Source: Moorella sp. E308F
Lineage (GTDB): Bacteria > Bacillota > DSM-521 > Neomoorellales > Neomoorellaceae
Assembly: GCF_006538365.1 (NCBI RefSeq)
Contig: NZ_BJKN01000001.1
Coordinates: 1,226,001 to 1,290,000, forward strand
DNA length: 64,000 nucleotides
Direction: 5' to 3'
The notes beneath the pieces were generated by a model. That model searched no databases. It saw only the letters and a list, made by a program, of their open reading frames with translations, and had not been told where the DNA came from. The position numbers were made by a program, and so were the translations under genes. This document shows, in pieces, positions 50,071 through 58,363 of this stretch (positions are counted from its first letter, which is position 1; the number at the start of each line of letters is the position of its first letter).

Positions 50071-51039
50071 ATGAGCAGGACTTACTACGTGTTTTCTCCC
50101 GGGCGACTCCACCGGCAAGATAACACTTTGGCTTTGGAACTACAAGGGGAACGACGGATAATACCTGTGGAGGACGTTGACCACATCTACTGTTTTTCTG
50201 AGGTGGACCTTAACACCAGGTTTTTAGACTTCCTGGCACAAAAACAGATTTGTGTTCATTTTTTTAGTTACTATGGGCACTACTCCGGAAGTTTTATTCC
50301 CCGGGAAACCCAGTTATCCGGGTTCTTACTGGTAAAACAGGTCGAGCATTACTTGGACCGGGGAAAGCGGTTGGAACTAGCCCGGACTTTTATCGAGGGA
50401 GCGCTGCACAACATTCGTCGTAACCTGGAAAAAAGGGAATATGAAGATATTTGTCAGAAGCTGGACGAGATTAGGGAAAGTATTAGTAAAACTACTTCTA
50501 TTGAGGAACTCATGAGCCTTGAGGCTCACACCCGCAAAGCTTATTATGATTTCTGGGAAGAAATTACCGGGTGGGAGTTCGGCGGTCGCAGCAAACGCCC
50601 ACCGGGCAACGCATTGAATGCCTTGATATCTTTTGGCAACGCAATGATGTATACCACAGTTTTAAAAGAAATACACCGCACAGCTTTAAACCCTACTATC
50701 AGCTATTTACACGAACCTTCAGAAAGGAGATATTCCCTGGCCCTGGATGTTGCGGAGATATTTAAGCCCGTCTTTGTCGACAGGCTTATTTTCCGTCTAA
50801 TTAACCTAAACATGATAAAGGAAAGTCATTTTGATACCAATGTCAATTACGTTTACCTTACCGAAGAGGGGAGAAAAGTGTTTGTCAAAGAATTTGAAGA
50901 GACTATGGAAAAGACCATCCTGCATCGTAATTTGAAAAGGAATATTCGATACAAAAGCTTGATAAGATTGGATCTCTATAAGCTGATAAAGCATCTTCTC
51001 GGCGAAGAAAGCTATTCTCCTATGAAGGTATGGTGGTAA
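50071..51039 (+). CDS. cas1: CRISPR integrase Cas1
   Basis: Spacer integrase of 322 residues, type I-B form. The start FSPGRLHRQDNTLALE is typical of Cas1b. Catalytic metal residues are Glu in LMSLEAHTRKAYY (near 151), His in ISYLHEPSERR (near 214) and Asp/Glu in LALDVAEIFKP (near 225-228). It overlaps cas2 by 10 bases. Confidence 0.95.
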   Translation: MSRTYYVFSPGRLHRQDNTLALELQGERRIIPVEDVDHIYCFSEVDLNTRFLDFLAQKQICVHFFSYYGHYSGSFIPRETQLSGFLLVKQVEHYLDRGKRLELARTFIEGALHNIRRNLEKREYEDICQKLDEIRESISKTTSIEELMSLEAHTRKAYYDFWEEITGWEFGGRSKRPPGNALNALISFGNAMMYTTVLKEIHRTALNPTISYLHEPSERRYSLALDVAEIFKPVFVDRLIFRLINLNMIKESHFDTNVNYVYLTEEGRKVFVKEFEETMEKTILHRNLKRNIRYKSLIRLDLYKLIKHLLGEESYSPMKVWW

Positions 51040-51323
51040 TTATCAGGGTTATTCTTGTCTATGACATAAATACAGAAGATAATGACGGCAAGAGGCGCCT
51101 GGTCAAAATCATGAAAACCAGCCGCAAATATTTATCGCATGTGCAAAAATCGGTTTTTGAAGGTGATATTACTGAAGGACAAATAGCATTACTTAAAAGG
51201 GAAATACTGGCTATAATTAAAAAGAAAAAGGATTTTGTAATTATTTACAGCCTTAAGGATGGAGTAAAGTTAAATCGCGATATCCTGACTGACACTCCCG
51301 ACCCCACTGATAATTTCCTTTAA
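51030..51323 (+). CDS. cas2: CRISPR adaptation protein Cas2
   Basis: Dimerising ferredoxin-fold protein of 97 residues that scaffolds the Cas1 integrase. The conserved N-terminal strand and Asp are in VILVYDINTED, followed by KIMKTSRKYLSHVQKSVFEGDIT and FVIIYSLKDGV. Last gene of the first cas operon; the array leader starts right after it. Confidence 0.95.
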   Translation: MVVIIRVILVYDINTEDNDGKRRLVKIMKTSRKYLSHVQKSVFEGDITEGQIALLKREILAIIKKKKDFVIIYSLKDGVKLNRDILTDTPDPTDNFL

Positions 51324-51397
51324 GCAAAACCGGAGGTTTGACGCAGAGTTTTTATCTAGACAATCTAAATTTTAGGTGGGGCAAGCATTTTTTTGCG
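51324..51397 (+). promoter_or_regulatory. CRISPR leader
   Basis: AT-rich 74 bases between the cas2 stop and the first repeat. TTGACG at 51338-51343 is a possible -35 for the array transcript, but the -10 is unclear. Leader position is supported by the degenerate terminal repeat lying at the opposite end of the array. Confidence 0.65.
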
Positions 51398-54300
51398 GTA
51401 CCGATCGACCATAGAGGAATCTGAACTTACAATGCAATACTTCCATAGTAGTAAACTTTTCAGTACCGATCGACCATAGAGGAATCTGAACACCGCAATC
51501 AAAATACCTACTCTGTTGGTATTAACAGTACCGATCGACCATAGAGGAATCTGAACCCCGTACTTTTTGCCGCATTAATCGCCGCCTGAATCGTACCGAT
51601 CGACCATAGAGGAATCTGAACTATATTCCCCGCCTTCGGCGCTGGAGACGGGGCCACCGTACCGATCGACCATAGAGGAATCTGAACTTGCGGGCGCCGA
51701 AAACGCGACCGTTTCCTTCAACCGTACCGATCGACCATAGAGGAATCTGAACTAGCTTACAAAATCGCCCGCCTTCCAGGCAGGGTTCGGTACCGATCGA
51801 CCATAGAGGAATCTGAACCATACCGTCGAAAAATCGGCGCCCCTTCATAAACGGGTACCGATCGACCATAGAGGAATCTGAACTTTCCTCCCGGCTCAAA
51901 GGCCGGTCCGGTTGGAAAGGTACCGATCGACCATAGAGGAATCTGAACCAATCCCTAACGACGGCTCCCGCGAAAGTGCTGCAAGTACCGATCGACCATA
52001 GAGGAATCTGAACATGTTGAAGCTGTTGAGGCAGGCAGTGCCGGCAATGGTACCGATCGACCATAGAGGAATCTGAACCCAGTTTTGGATCTCTTTCCTG
52101 CTCGTCATATAGGTACCGATCGACCATAGAGGAATCTGAACTCTACTTATCGCACCTTCCTTTCGAGAAATACTTTAAGTACCGATCGACCATAGAGGAA
52201 TCTGAACCCTGCAAAATTTTTATCTTAGCGCGCTCATCAACCTGTACCGATCGACCATAGAGGAATCTGAACACACTTTATCCTTACTTAAAAAAGATAC
52301 GGTGGATGTGTACCGATCGACCATAGAGGAATCTGAACGGGCCACTCTAGGCCCCTGCATGGTCTGCGCCCTGACGTACCGATCGACCATAGAGGAATCT
52401 GAACTCTCCTCCAAGCGCTGCCGCATGATGGCCGCCTGGAGTACCGATCGACCATAGAGGAATCTGAACTGATTGACAGAAAAACAATGAAGAAAAAATG
52501 AAAAGGTACCGATCGACCATAGAGGAATCTGAACACCGGACCGGCCCCTGTCTAGGGCGGAAATGGCTAGGTACCGATCGACCATAGAGGAATCTGAACA
52601 TGGTCTTGTTGCCGAGCATGGCGAAGCCGGTGCAGGGTACCGATCGACCATAGAGGAATCTGAACTTAGTTGAACACTGCCGATATTATTCGTCCCCGGT
52701 GGTACCGATCGACCATAGAGGAATCTGAACGGGGAGAGAACTCCAGGTAGCGGCCTGGTCCCTCACGGTACCGATCGACCATAGAGGAATCTGAACGCTT
52801 TTTGTCCCACTTTGGCAGCTTGTCCAGCCAGTGTACCGAGCGACCATAGAGGAATCTGAACCCATTAACCAGTAAATTTGCATAGTCCAACACGCCCGGT
52901 ACCGATCGACCATAGAGGAATCTGAACGGAGACAGGCTTCGTTTTCGCTGAGCGGCACTTCCGGTACCGATCGACCATAGAGGAATCTGAACCGGTTATT
53001 TTGAAGGCGACGGTACGGCTGAATGCGGGTACCGATCGACCATAGAGGAATCTGAACATCAAACTGCATGATATGCAACCTCCTTCTTGTTTGCGTACCG
53101 ATCGACCATAGAGGAATCTGAACGATTGTATAGGTCATTTTTATTACCTCCTTTGGGGGGTACCGATCGACCATAGAGGAATCTGAACAGCCAGCTCAAG
53201 GTACTGAAGGCGTTTTTCAAGGCGAGTACCGATCGACCATAGAGGAATCTGAACCTCGTGCCAGGCTAGGTTAAATACTCGGGGCGCGGATGTACCGATC
53301 AACCATAGAGGAATCTGAACTCCTGGGAAGAAACCTTTATGAGCATCGCCGAAACGTACCGATCGACCATAGAGGAATCTGAACACTCGCTCACATGAAT
53401 ATATATTCTTGCTGACAAAAGTACCGATCGACCATAGAGGAATCTGAACATCAAACTGCATGATATGCAACCTCCTTCTTGTTTGCGTACCGATCGACCA
53501 TAGAGGAATCTGAACGATAATAACCGAACCGGACGACGTCCTGGAACGACCGTACCGATCGACCATAGAGGAATCTGAACATGCTCACCATTTTAACCCT
53601 CCTTATCCTTTCGGGTACCGATCGACCATAGAGGAATCTGAACATCGATTTCGATATCCCGACGTGGGTCTTTAACCGAGGTACCGATCGACCATAGAGG
53701 AATCTGAACGGTGGTAGGCTTCTATGGTATGGTCAATAACCCTGGGTACCGATCGACCATAGAGGAATCTGAACATAAAAACTGCCATAACGCTATTTTC
53801 CAACACCTTTAGTACCGATCGACCATAGAGGAATCTGAACGGGATTAGCAAATTACGGCGGCGCGCGGGACTATATCGTACCGATCGACCATAGAGGAAT
53901 CTGAACAAGAGACTGCGAAGCGGAGGGTATGAAATGAACTTAGTACCGATCGACCATAGAGGAATCTGAACGCAGAAACCATAGTTGCGCCCAGGGCGGC
54001 AATCTGGGTACCGATCGACCATAGAGGAATCTGAACCACGTTGCACATTTGGAGCAGTTACAGCGGCATGGCGTACCGATCGACCATAGAGGAATCTGAA
54101 CGTAGTTGAGTATGATGTGAAGGGATAAGAAGGAGGGTACCGATCGACCATAGAGGAATCTGAACTTTTGCAAGATACCTGGAGGAATAAAGATGCGACC
54201 TGTACCGATCGACCATAGAGGAATCTGAACCCGTTTTGCGGTGGAAATGGAAAAAAGAAATTTAGAGTACCGATCGACCATAGAGGAATCTGAACGTTTA

Positions 54301-54946
54301 TATAGTCAGCTTTATTACCGGAGGTGCCAGGAGTACCGATCGACCATAGAGGAATCTGAACTTACCATCAACGGCGAGACCTTGCGTTGGGTCGGAGTAC
54401 CGATCGACCATAGAGGAATCTGAACTACACCAAATAGCCAAATCGCTCGGTAAGAACGGCTGTACCGATCGACCATAGAGGAATCTGAACTAAAAAAAGC
54501 AGTTGACGCCGTGGGCTGGAAAAATAGTACCGATCGACCATAGAGGAATCTGAACCCTAAATGCCGTTATCGAGAAAGATGGGGAGGGAGGTACCGATCG
54601 ACCATAGAGGAATCTGAACTCGTCTAATTTTCGGCTCCCGGGCATTTAAATACCCCGTACCGATCGACCATAGAGGAATCTGAACATTACGGCTGCCCCC
54701 AGGCCGATTGCCCAGGGGACCGGGTACCGATCGACCATAGAGGAATCTGAACCTTCTTTAGCCCGGCGCCACCATTTCCCTATCGCGGTACCGATCGACC
54801 ATAGAGGAATCTGAACAGGATACGGTGCCTATCATCACTTACGCGGCTGGTTGTACCGATCGACCATAGAGGAATCTGAACATTTCTTCAAACGAGGCGT
54901 TACCAACTAGAAGAAATGTACCGATCGACCATAGAGGAATCAGAAC
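51398..54946 (+). CRISPR. CRISPR array: 55 repeats of 29 bp, 54 spacers
   Basis: Repeats start GTACCGATCG and end GAATCTGAAC, spaced 63-67 bases apart, giving spacers of 34-38 bases. The terminal 8 bases ATCTGAAC would be the crRNA 5' handle. Nearly all repeats are identical. Variants are repeat 23 at 52833 (CGAG for CGAT), repeat 30 at 53292 (ATCAACC) and the last at 54918 (GAATCAGAAC), which marks the distal end. Spacers 26 (53058-53094) and 32 (53450-53486) are identical. Several spacers carry a ribosome site plus ATG. Only 14 bases separate the last repeat from an IS66 end. Confidence 0.98.
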
Positions 54947-54960
54947 CTGCCAGTTCGTCT

Positions 54961-55771
54961 GTAAGCGTCAAATACAACCCACCATTTGCCGAAGAATAAA
55001 TAACCCTCACTTTGCATCTAAGGCGGGGGCTAAAACAAGCTTAATTATTCATTCGAAAGACAGGAGGCAAAGAAGCAGACCATGGCAGGAGTTGATCCAG
55101 GGCATCTTTGTCCTGGAGGTCCAGGTTGGAAAGTTTTTCAAAGAGGTAAATGAGATATTGGAAGGGATTTACCCCATTCTCTTTTGCTGTTTCTATAATA
55201 CTGTAAGTAATGGCGCTGGCTTTGGCGCCCCGCGGGGTGTTGGCAAACAACCAGTTCTTGCGGCCGATGACGAACGGCTTGATGGAACGCTCGCTGCGGT
55301 TGTTGTCGAGTTCCAGACGCCCGTCTTGCAAGAAGGCTACGAGTTTATCCCACTGGCCCAGGCAATTGTAAATCGCCTGCCCAAAAGTGCTTTTGGGCAG
55401 TACCCGGGATTTCTGGTTTTTAGCCATGCCAAAAAGGCGTCCAGCACGGGCCGGCTGCGCACCTGGCGGATTTGATAGCGTTCTTCCGGTGTTTTATCTT
55501 TCAACTCGCGCTCGATGGCAAAGAGCCGTTTGCAAAACTTTGTGGCAGCTTCCCTTCCAGGTTCCTGGAACACCTGCAAGGTGGTCTCGTCGGCATGGAG
55601 GATGTCTCTTTTAAGCAGGTATTCATGGAGGCGGTCGTAAATAAGGGCTAACCACTTATTTGCCCCGTACAGCACCCAGTTGGCCATTGTCTGGTTGGCC
55701 ATTGTCTGGCGGGAAAGGTCTATACCCAAGCCTTTAAACTGTTGCTCCGTAAGCGTCAAATACAACCCACC
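54961..55771 (-). mobile_element. IS66-family remnant at the distal end of the array
   Basis: Begins with an intact IS66-type end, GTAAGCGTCAAATACAACCC at 54961-54980. The other boundary, 55749-55771, carries the same 23 bases in the same orientation rather than inverted, so this is not a simple insertion. The stretch between holds the C-terminal half of tnpC on the minus strand. tnpA, tnpB and the tnpC N terminus are absent. Confidence 0.85.
55041..55748 (-). pseudogene. tnpC: IS66 transposase TnpC, N-terminally truncated and frameshifted
   Basis: Bases 55748 to about 55430 encode [18 protein letters not shown] through [14 protein letters not shown] and [18 protein letters not shown] in one frame. 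From about 55427 the other frame continues [18 protein letters not shown] and NNRSERSIKPFVIGRKNW to the stop at 55041. A 15-bp tandem duplication encodes TMANQTMAN. Upstream coding sequence is replaced by an IS end. Confidence 0.88.
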
Positions 55772-56068
55772 TTGGCACCAATCGCAAGTATAGTGGTTCT
55801 TCGGGAATGGCTGGCTAAGAGACCGGATGTGGAAGCGGTTTACTCCAACCGCAGCGACGGTACCTTTATTTTCTCGCAGCCGCCAGCCGCCCTGGCCAAC
55901 GCCCGGATCCGTCCCTGGTGGCAGAGGGCCATGGCCGGGGAAGAGTATATATCAACGGTGTATGTGTCAGCTATTACCCGGAAACCCTGTCGCACCCTGT
56001 CTTTGCCTATACGGGACGGCAGCGGCAGGATCGTTGGCGTGCTGGCAGCCGATGTTTCGCTGACGTGA
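55772..56068 (+). pseudogene. Chemoreceptor dCache-type sensor fragment
   Basis: After the IS end the plus strand reads [44 protein letters not shown] and GRIVGVLAADVSL, the second half of a double-Cache ligand-binding domain such as those in methyl-accepting chemotaxis proteins. No start, membrane segment or signalling domain remains. It ends at TGA 56068, 18 bases before the jetD-tail repeat. Confidence 0.7.
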
Positions 56069-56085
56069 TCTTGAGAAATCATATT

Positions 56086-56190
56086 CTGGCGTCATTTGCT
56101 TGAAGCCATGTTAAAGCACCGCAAGTGGATAGAACAGGAATCAGCAACGAAGCAAGCCAGCCACTTTGGAGCAAATGGGCTACTGAAGTG
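56086..56190 (+). repeat. jetD 3'-end fragment, distal copy
   Basis: Starts CTGGCGTCATTTGCTTGAAG and reads LEAMLKHRKWIEQES, then loses about 26 bases relative to 40868-40996 and continues CAGCAACGAAGCAAGCC and CACTTTGGAGCAAATGGGCT. Matching of the noncoding tail shows it is a DNA copy of the Wadjet 3' boundary. Confidence 0.85.
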
Positions 56191-56758
56191 GAGCGAAAAT
56201 TTCTTTTACTTCTACTGCAAATCCTTTCAGTAAGATGGATTTAGCCTGGCCCGTTTCTTCGACATGATGGACAAGGACGAAATTTCCCTCCTTTTGCTGA
56301 AAAACCTCAATGCTTTTATCTTCGGGATCTACAATCCAGTATTCTTTTACACCGCACCGCGCGTAAACACGGGCTTTTTTCTTTAAGTCATAATAGCCGG
56401 TAGAGGGAGAAAGAATCTCTATTACCAGGTCGGGTGCCCCTTTTATTTTTGTTGTTTCGATTATATGCATTCTATCCTTCGCGATAAAGATAATATCCGG
56501 CTGGTAGGTTTCTTTTTCCTCTAAAAATACATCTACAGGTGCGGTAAAAAGTATCCCCAAATCCTTTCCCGCAAGGAAAAACAACAGCTTTTCAATCATA
56601 CGCATTAGTATGATCTGGTGATAGGTATCGGGTGCAGGCGTCATAATGAGTTTACCTCCGATTAGTTGAAAGGGAGTTCCTTCCGGCAGCCTGGCGTAGT
56701 CCTCGTAAGTATAGCTGTTCTTAACGGGGATTATCATTTCTTCCTGGTAAATACCCAT
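56180..56758 (-). CDS. Uma2-family (DUF820) restriction-endonuclease-like protein
   Basis: Protein of 192 residues with a PD-(D/E)XK-type fold. YEDYARLPEGTPFQLIGGKLIMTPAP is the family N terminus. The catalytic acids are in YQPDIIFI and PDLVIEILSPST, followed by KARVYARCGVKEYWIVDPE. Function in cells is not settled; the family is abundant in cyanobacteria and Moorella-type Firmicutes. A scrap of this gene also lies next to jetD at 41.0 kb, so it may once have been the convergent neighbour of jetD there. Confidence 0.9.
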   Translation of the reverse strand: MGIYQEEMIIPVKNSYTYEDYARLPEGTPFQLIGGKLIMTPAPDTYHQIILMRMIEKLLFFLAGKDLGILFTAPVDVFLEEKETYQPDIIFIAKDRMHIIETTKIKGAPDLVIEILSPSTGYYDLKKKARVYARCGVKEYWIVDPEDKSIEVFQQKEGNFVLVHHVEETGQAKSILLKGFAVEVKEIFAPLQ

Positions 56759-56910
56759 TGCAGTCGCCTCCTCTCATTATGACTTTCCAGCAGGCCTTTT
56801 CGGTAGCCACCAATCTAACTTTAGTATAGCCATTGCTGACCGGGTTTTTCAATCCTGGCGTACGGATGAATTTAGGTGGACAACAAACTTTAATTCTGTC
56901 CAGCGCTGGA

Positions 56911-56940
56911 GCAGGAATTTTTTCCCTTGGTGTCGAATTA
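56911..56940 (+). promoter_or_regulatory. Sigma-H-like promoter before the ring-nuclease-like gene and second cas operon
   Basis: GCAGGAATT (56911-56919) and GTCGAATTA (56932-56940), 12 bases apart, match both halves of the sigma-H consensus RNAGGAWWW and RNNGAATWW at every position. It is the best match among the five sites. It lies about 90 bases before ATG 57033. The rest of 56759-57032 shows no gene. Confidence 0.55.
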
Positions 56941-57032
56941 CTGCCTTACCACTGTTATACAGTAGTAATTTCCTACTAAAAAAATTGGTACTCAATAGTC
57001 TTGGCCATCCTGGAGCTTAAAGGCATGATGAA

Positions 57033-57458
57033 ATGGAACACACCAAGAAAAACCGGCAGCATCCCGAAATTTTGATTGCCACCCTGGGTGTGGAGCCTCA
57101 GGTAGTGACCATTACCCTTGACTGCTTGCTTGCCGGCGGTCGATCTATCAGCGAGGTCGCCGTAATCTATACAGAGAACCCGGCGGTACGCCAGGCCCTG
57201 GAGATAGTTGCCGGCGAGTTTGCGGGTCCCTGCTACCAGGGTATCGGTTTTTGCCCAGTTCCAGTAGCCTCAGGGCGAGGGAAAATACAAGATTTTTGCA
57301 ACGATGCCGACCTGCGCGCTCTGCTGCGCACCCTGTATGGTGAGGTGCGCCGCGCCAGGCAACAGGATTTTATTGTTCACCTGTGCGTTTCCGGCGGGCG
57401 CAAGGTCATATTAGAGGTCAAAAATTTATTTGGCACACTTATGTCCGTCAGTATTTGA
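57033..57458 (+). CDS. Truncated CRISPR-associated ring nuclease/CARF-like protein (NE0113 family)
   Basis: Protein of 141 residues resembling the CRISPR-associated NE0113/Csm6 N-terminal family, which bind or cleave cyclic oligoadenylate. The first strand and loop are ILIATLGVEPQVVTITLDCLL and the second ligand-loop motif is HLCVSGGRKVI near residue 120. Full-length relatives continue well beyond this motif; here it is followed by only about 20 unrelated-looking residues. It may be a remnant or a minimal ring nuclease. No type III effector is in the window. Confidence 0.65.
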   Translation: MEHTKKNRQHPEILIATLGVEPQVVTITLDCLLAGGRSISEVAVIYTENPAVRQALEIVAGEFAGPCYQGIGFCPVPVASGRGKIQDFCNDADLRALLRTLYGEVRRARQQDFIVHLCVSGGRKVILEVKNLFGTLMSVSI

Positions 57459-57480
57459 CGGTTCAGGTTTTTATAATAGA

Positions 57481-57501
57481 TGCTAGGCAGGTGCGCTAGC
57501 A
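57481..57501 (+). other. Short stem-loop between the ring-nuclease-like gene and the second cas6
   Basis: TGCTAG (57481-57486) and CTAGCA (57496-57501) pair around nine bases, followed by TTATTTCT. It could be a weak terminator or an operator; there is no strong T-run. Confidence 0.35.
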
Positions 57502-57548
57502 TTATTTCTATGACGTACTGCTACCGGTGAGGCAGAGGGAGTGAATTT

Positions 57549-58295
57549 ATGCGCTTGACTGTTACCTTTAACGCAGCCGGTGATTTCATATTGCCTGTAG
57601 AATACAATCACCTTCTTCAAGCAGCCCTTTATCACAAGATAGAGCAACCAGCCTTGAGGAGTTTCTTACATGAACAGGGCTTTGAATTAGGCCGGCGGAA
57701 GTTTAAGCTTTTTACTTTCTCCCGCCTTCACGGGCGGTTGCGAGTCGATAGAGCTGGCCAGAAAATGATTTTTTCTCCGCCAGTAAAGTTTACGGTTTGC
57801 TCCCCCATCTCCTTTGTAGTGCAGGAAATGGGTAACGGCTTTTTGAAACAGGGACAGGTCAGGCTGGGGGATGCCCTGCTGGAAGTGGAACGGGTGGAAG
57901 TAATCGATACCGTGGTACGGGAAAGGGAGATCCAGGTTCAAATGCTTTCCCCCGTTGTGGTATACAGCACTCTGGAGAGGTCTGCTGGCCGTTACACTTA
58001 TTACTATTCGCCTTTTGAGCCGCGTTTTTGCGAGCTCATTTTGGCCAACTTGGCTAAAAAATACCTGTTAATATTTGGCCGGCCGGGTGATACGCGCGAT
58101 TTTAGCATTGCGCCAGCCGGGGTTAAGGAAAAGGATTTTAAAGTAGTTAAATACAAAGGCACGGTAATTAAAGGGTGGATGGGTACTTATCGCTTGCGAG
58201 GCGATCCTCAGCTTTTAGAGGTGGCTCTTAATGCCGGGCTTGGTTCCAAGAATTCCCAGGGATTTGGATGCTGTGAATACTCGCGACCTTCATAA
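57549..58295 (+). CDS. cas6: CRISPR pre-crRNA endoribonuclease Cas6 (second locus)
   Basis: Cas6 of 248 residues, unrelated in detail to the first-locus protein. The N terminus MRLTVTFNAAGDFILP is followed by YNHLLQAALYHKI with candidate catalytic His near residue 21 or 29, and the C-terminal glycine-rich loop is NAGLGSKNSQGFGCCE. ATG follows AGAGGGAG. First gene of a Csh-type operon. Confidence 0.9.
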   Translation: MRLTVTFNAAGDFILPVEYNHLLQAALYHKIEQPALRSFLHEQGFELGRRKFKLFTFSRLHGRLRVDRAGQKMIFSPPVKFTVCSPISFVVQEMGNGFLKQGQVRLGDALLEVERVEVIDTVVREREIQVQMLSPVVVYSTLERSAGRYTYYYSPFEPRFCELILANLAKKYLLIFGRPGDTRDFSIAPAGVKEKDFKVVKYKGTVIKGWMGTYRLRGDPQLLEVALNAGLGSKNSQGFGCCEYSRPS

Positions 58296-58363
58296 GAAGT
58301 GATTTGCTAAATCGGCCCAGGAGCAATAACTAATTATTCCAGAACAAGGGGGAGGCGGAAAGA

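Noticed and set aside
51621..54281. Long minus-strand frames across the array giving repeated peptides such as SDSSMVDRY, FRFLYGRSV and VQIPLWSIGT
   Set aside because: They are the CRISPR repeat read in three frames; there is no ribosome site and the spacers break any common domain.
57462..57484. TTGACG and TATAAT near 57463-57480 as a sigma-A promoter for the second cas6
   Set aside because: The boxes are only about 11 bases apart, too close for a sigma-A promoter.
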